DNA of 64,000 bases from Alphaproteobacteria bacterium (GTDB lineage Bacteria > Planctomycetota > Phycisphaerae > UBA1845). Below the pieces are notes generated by a model, which was not told the origin of the DNA, made no database searches, and saw only the letters and a list, made by a program, of their open reading frames with translations. A program made the translations under genes and the position numbers. Position 1 is the stretch's first letter. Each line of letters opens with the position of its first letter. Location of the stretch: contig JANQQE010000004.1 of NCBI GenBank assembly GCA_028285105.1, forward strand, positions 107,923 to 171,922. Reading direction: 5' to 3'. Shown piece by piece: positions 63,585 through 64,000 of the stretch.

Positions 63585-63622
63585 AAAAAAAACGGCACCC
63601 ACCCCTAATGGGCTGAGTGCCG
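63585..63622 (-). terminator. Intrinsic terminator downstream of 16S rRNA
   Basis: CGGCAC (63593-63598) pairs with GTGCCG (63617-63622), with an inner CACCC/GGG-TG extension. On the minus strand the stem is followed by eight T (complement of 63592-63585). It lies about 170 nt after the 16S 3' end and before the tRNA promoter, so it should end the 16S transcript. Confidence 0.75.
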
Positions 63623-63794
63623 CTTATATTGCAAACAGGTTGATTGGTTGTCGGGAAGTTCCATTGCCCTAAGGCTTTGGAATTCTTCCACACGGATTGC
63701 AAACAGAATGTTTGAGAACCGTGTTGATTATGCGCTGACTTTCACATTCATCGTATTAGCAGAAATCTGCAGATGAACGGTCTAGATAATCCTC

Positions 63795-64000
<206 letters not shown>

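Overview
The window looks like a chromosomal segment of a planctomycete, most likely near the class Phycisphaerae. The clues are an exported protein built of DCN-x-NG-x-PD-x-C style modules with a dockerin-like tail, a zinc-ribbon membrane protein with a C-x-x-C-G-Y-N-L-R-G motif, a 16S rRNA gene not followed by 23S, and general secretion genes of abnormal size. This assignment is inference from gene content; no phylogeny was run.

Layout. 1-3532 (minus strand): arginine/proline cluster argR-argG-argH-proB (proB cut by the window edge). 4095-8570: large exported protein with two seven-repeat propeller-type regions. 8589-17013: mixed housekeeping genes: TPR lipoprotein, family 2 glycosyltransferase, a BshC-like unknown, DUF1844 protein, rhomboid protease, CheB, dihydropteroate synthase and an ArsR-SRPBCC fusion. 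17056-42772 (minus strand): one 25.7 kb type II secretion locus reading gspE, gap, gspF-G-H-I-J-K-L-M, a 2787-residue periplasmic repeat protein, a 1744-residue secretin and a small lipoprotein. 43132-49877: threonine aldolase, a KtrAB/TrkAH-type potassium uptake pair, and an aromatic amino acid set (homogentisate dioxygenase, flavin reductase, phenylalanine hydroxylase). 49917-61427: accessory region with several hypotheticals, an RnfD-like/Sel1 fusion, an IscA-type protein, a candidate structured RNA, a Gly-rich secretin-like protein, a transposase remnant and a prolyl oligopeptidase. 61999-63291: pentapeptide-TIR protein. 63377-64000: tRNA-Ala(CGC) with a clear promoter, a terminator, and the 3' end of 16S rRNA.

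The most remarkable feature is the secretion locus. A normal secretin carries three or four small periplasmic N domains. Here the secretin carries about fourteen, and the gene just upstream encodes about 27 more of the same fold with no outer-membrane barrel. Together with a GspM-like protein that seems to carry a GspC/PilP-like domain and Arg-rich tails on two components, this suggests a greatly lengthened trans-periplasmic secretion conduit, perhaps matched to the wide periplasm of planctomycetes. The second item is an unassigned transcription unit at about 53818-54184, with promoter, long-range pairing and terminator but no convincing protein. The third is a single-gene pentapeptide-TIR protein beside tRNA and rRNA genes.

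The window shows no CRISPR array, no intact insertion sequence and no origin of replication that I could recognise.
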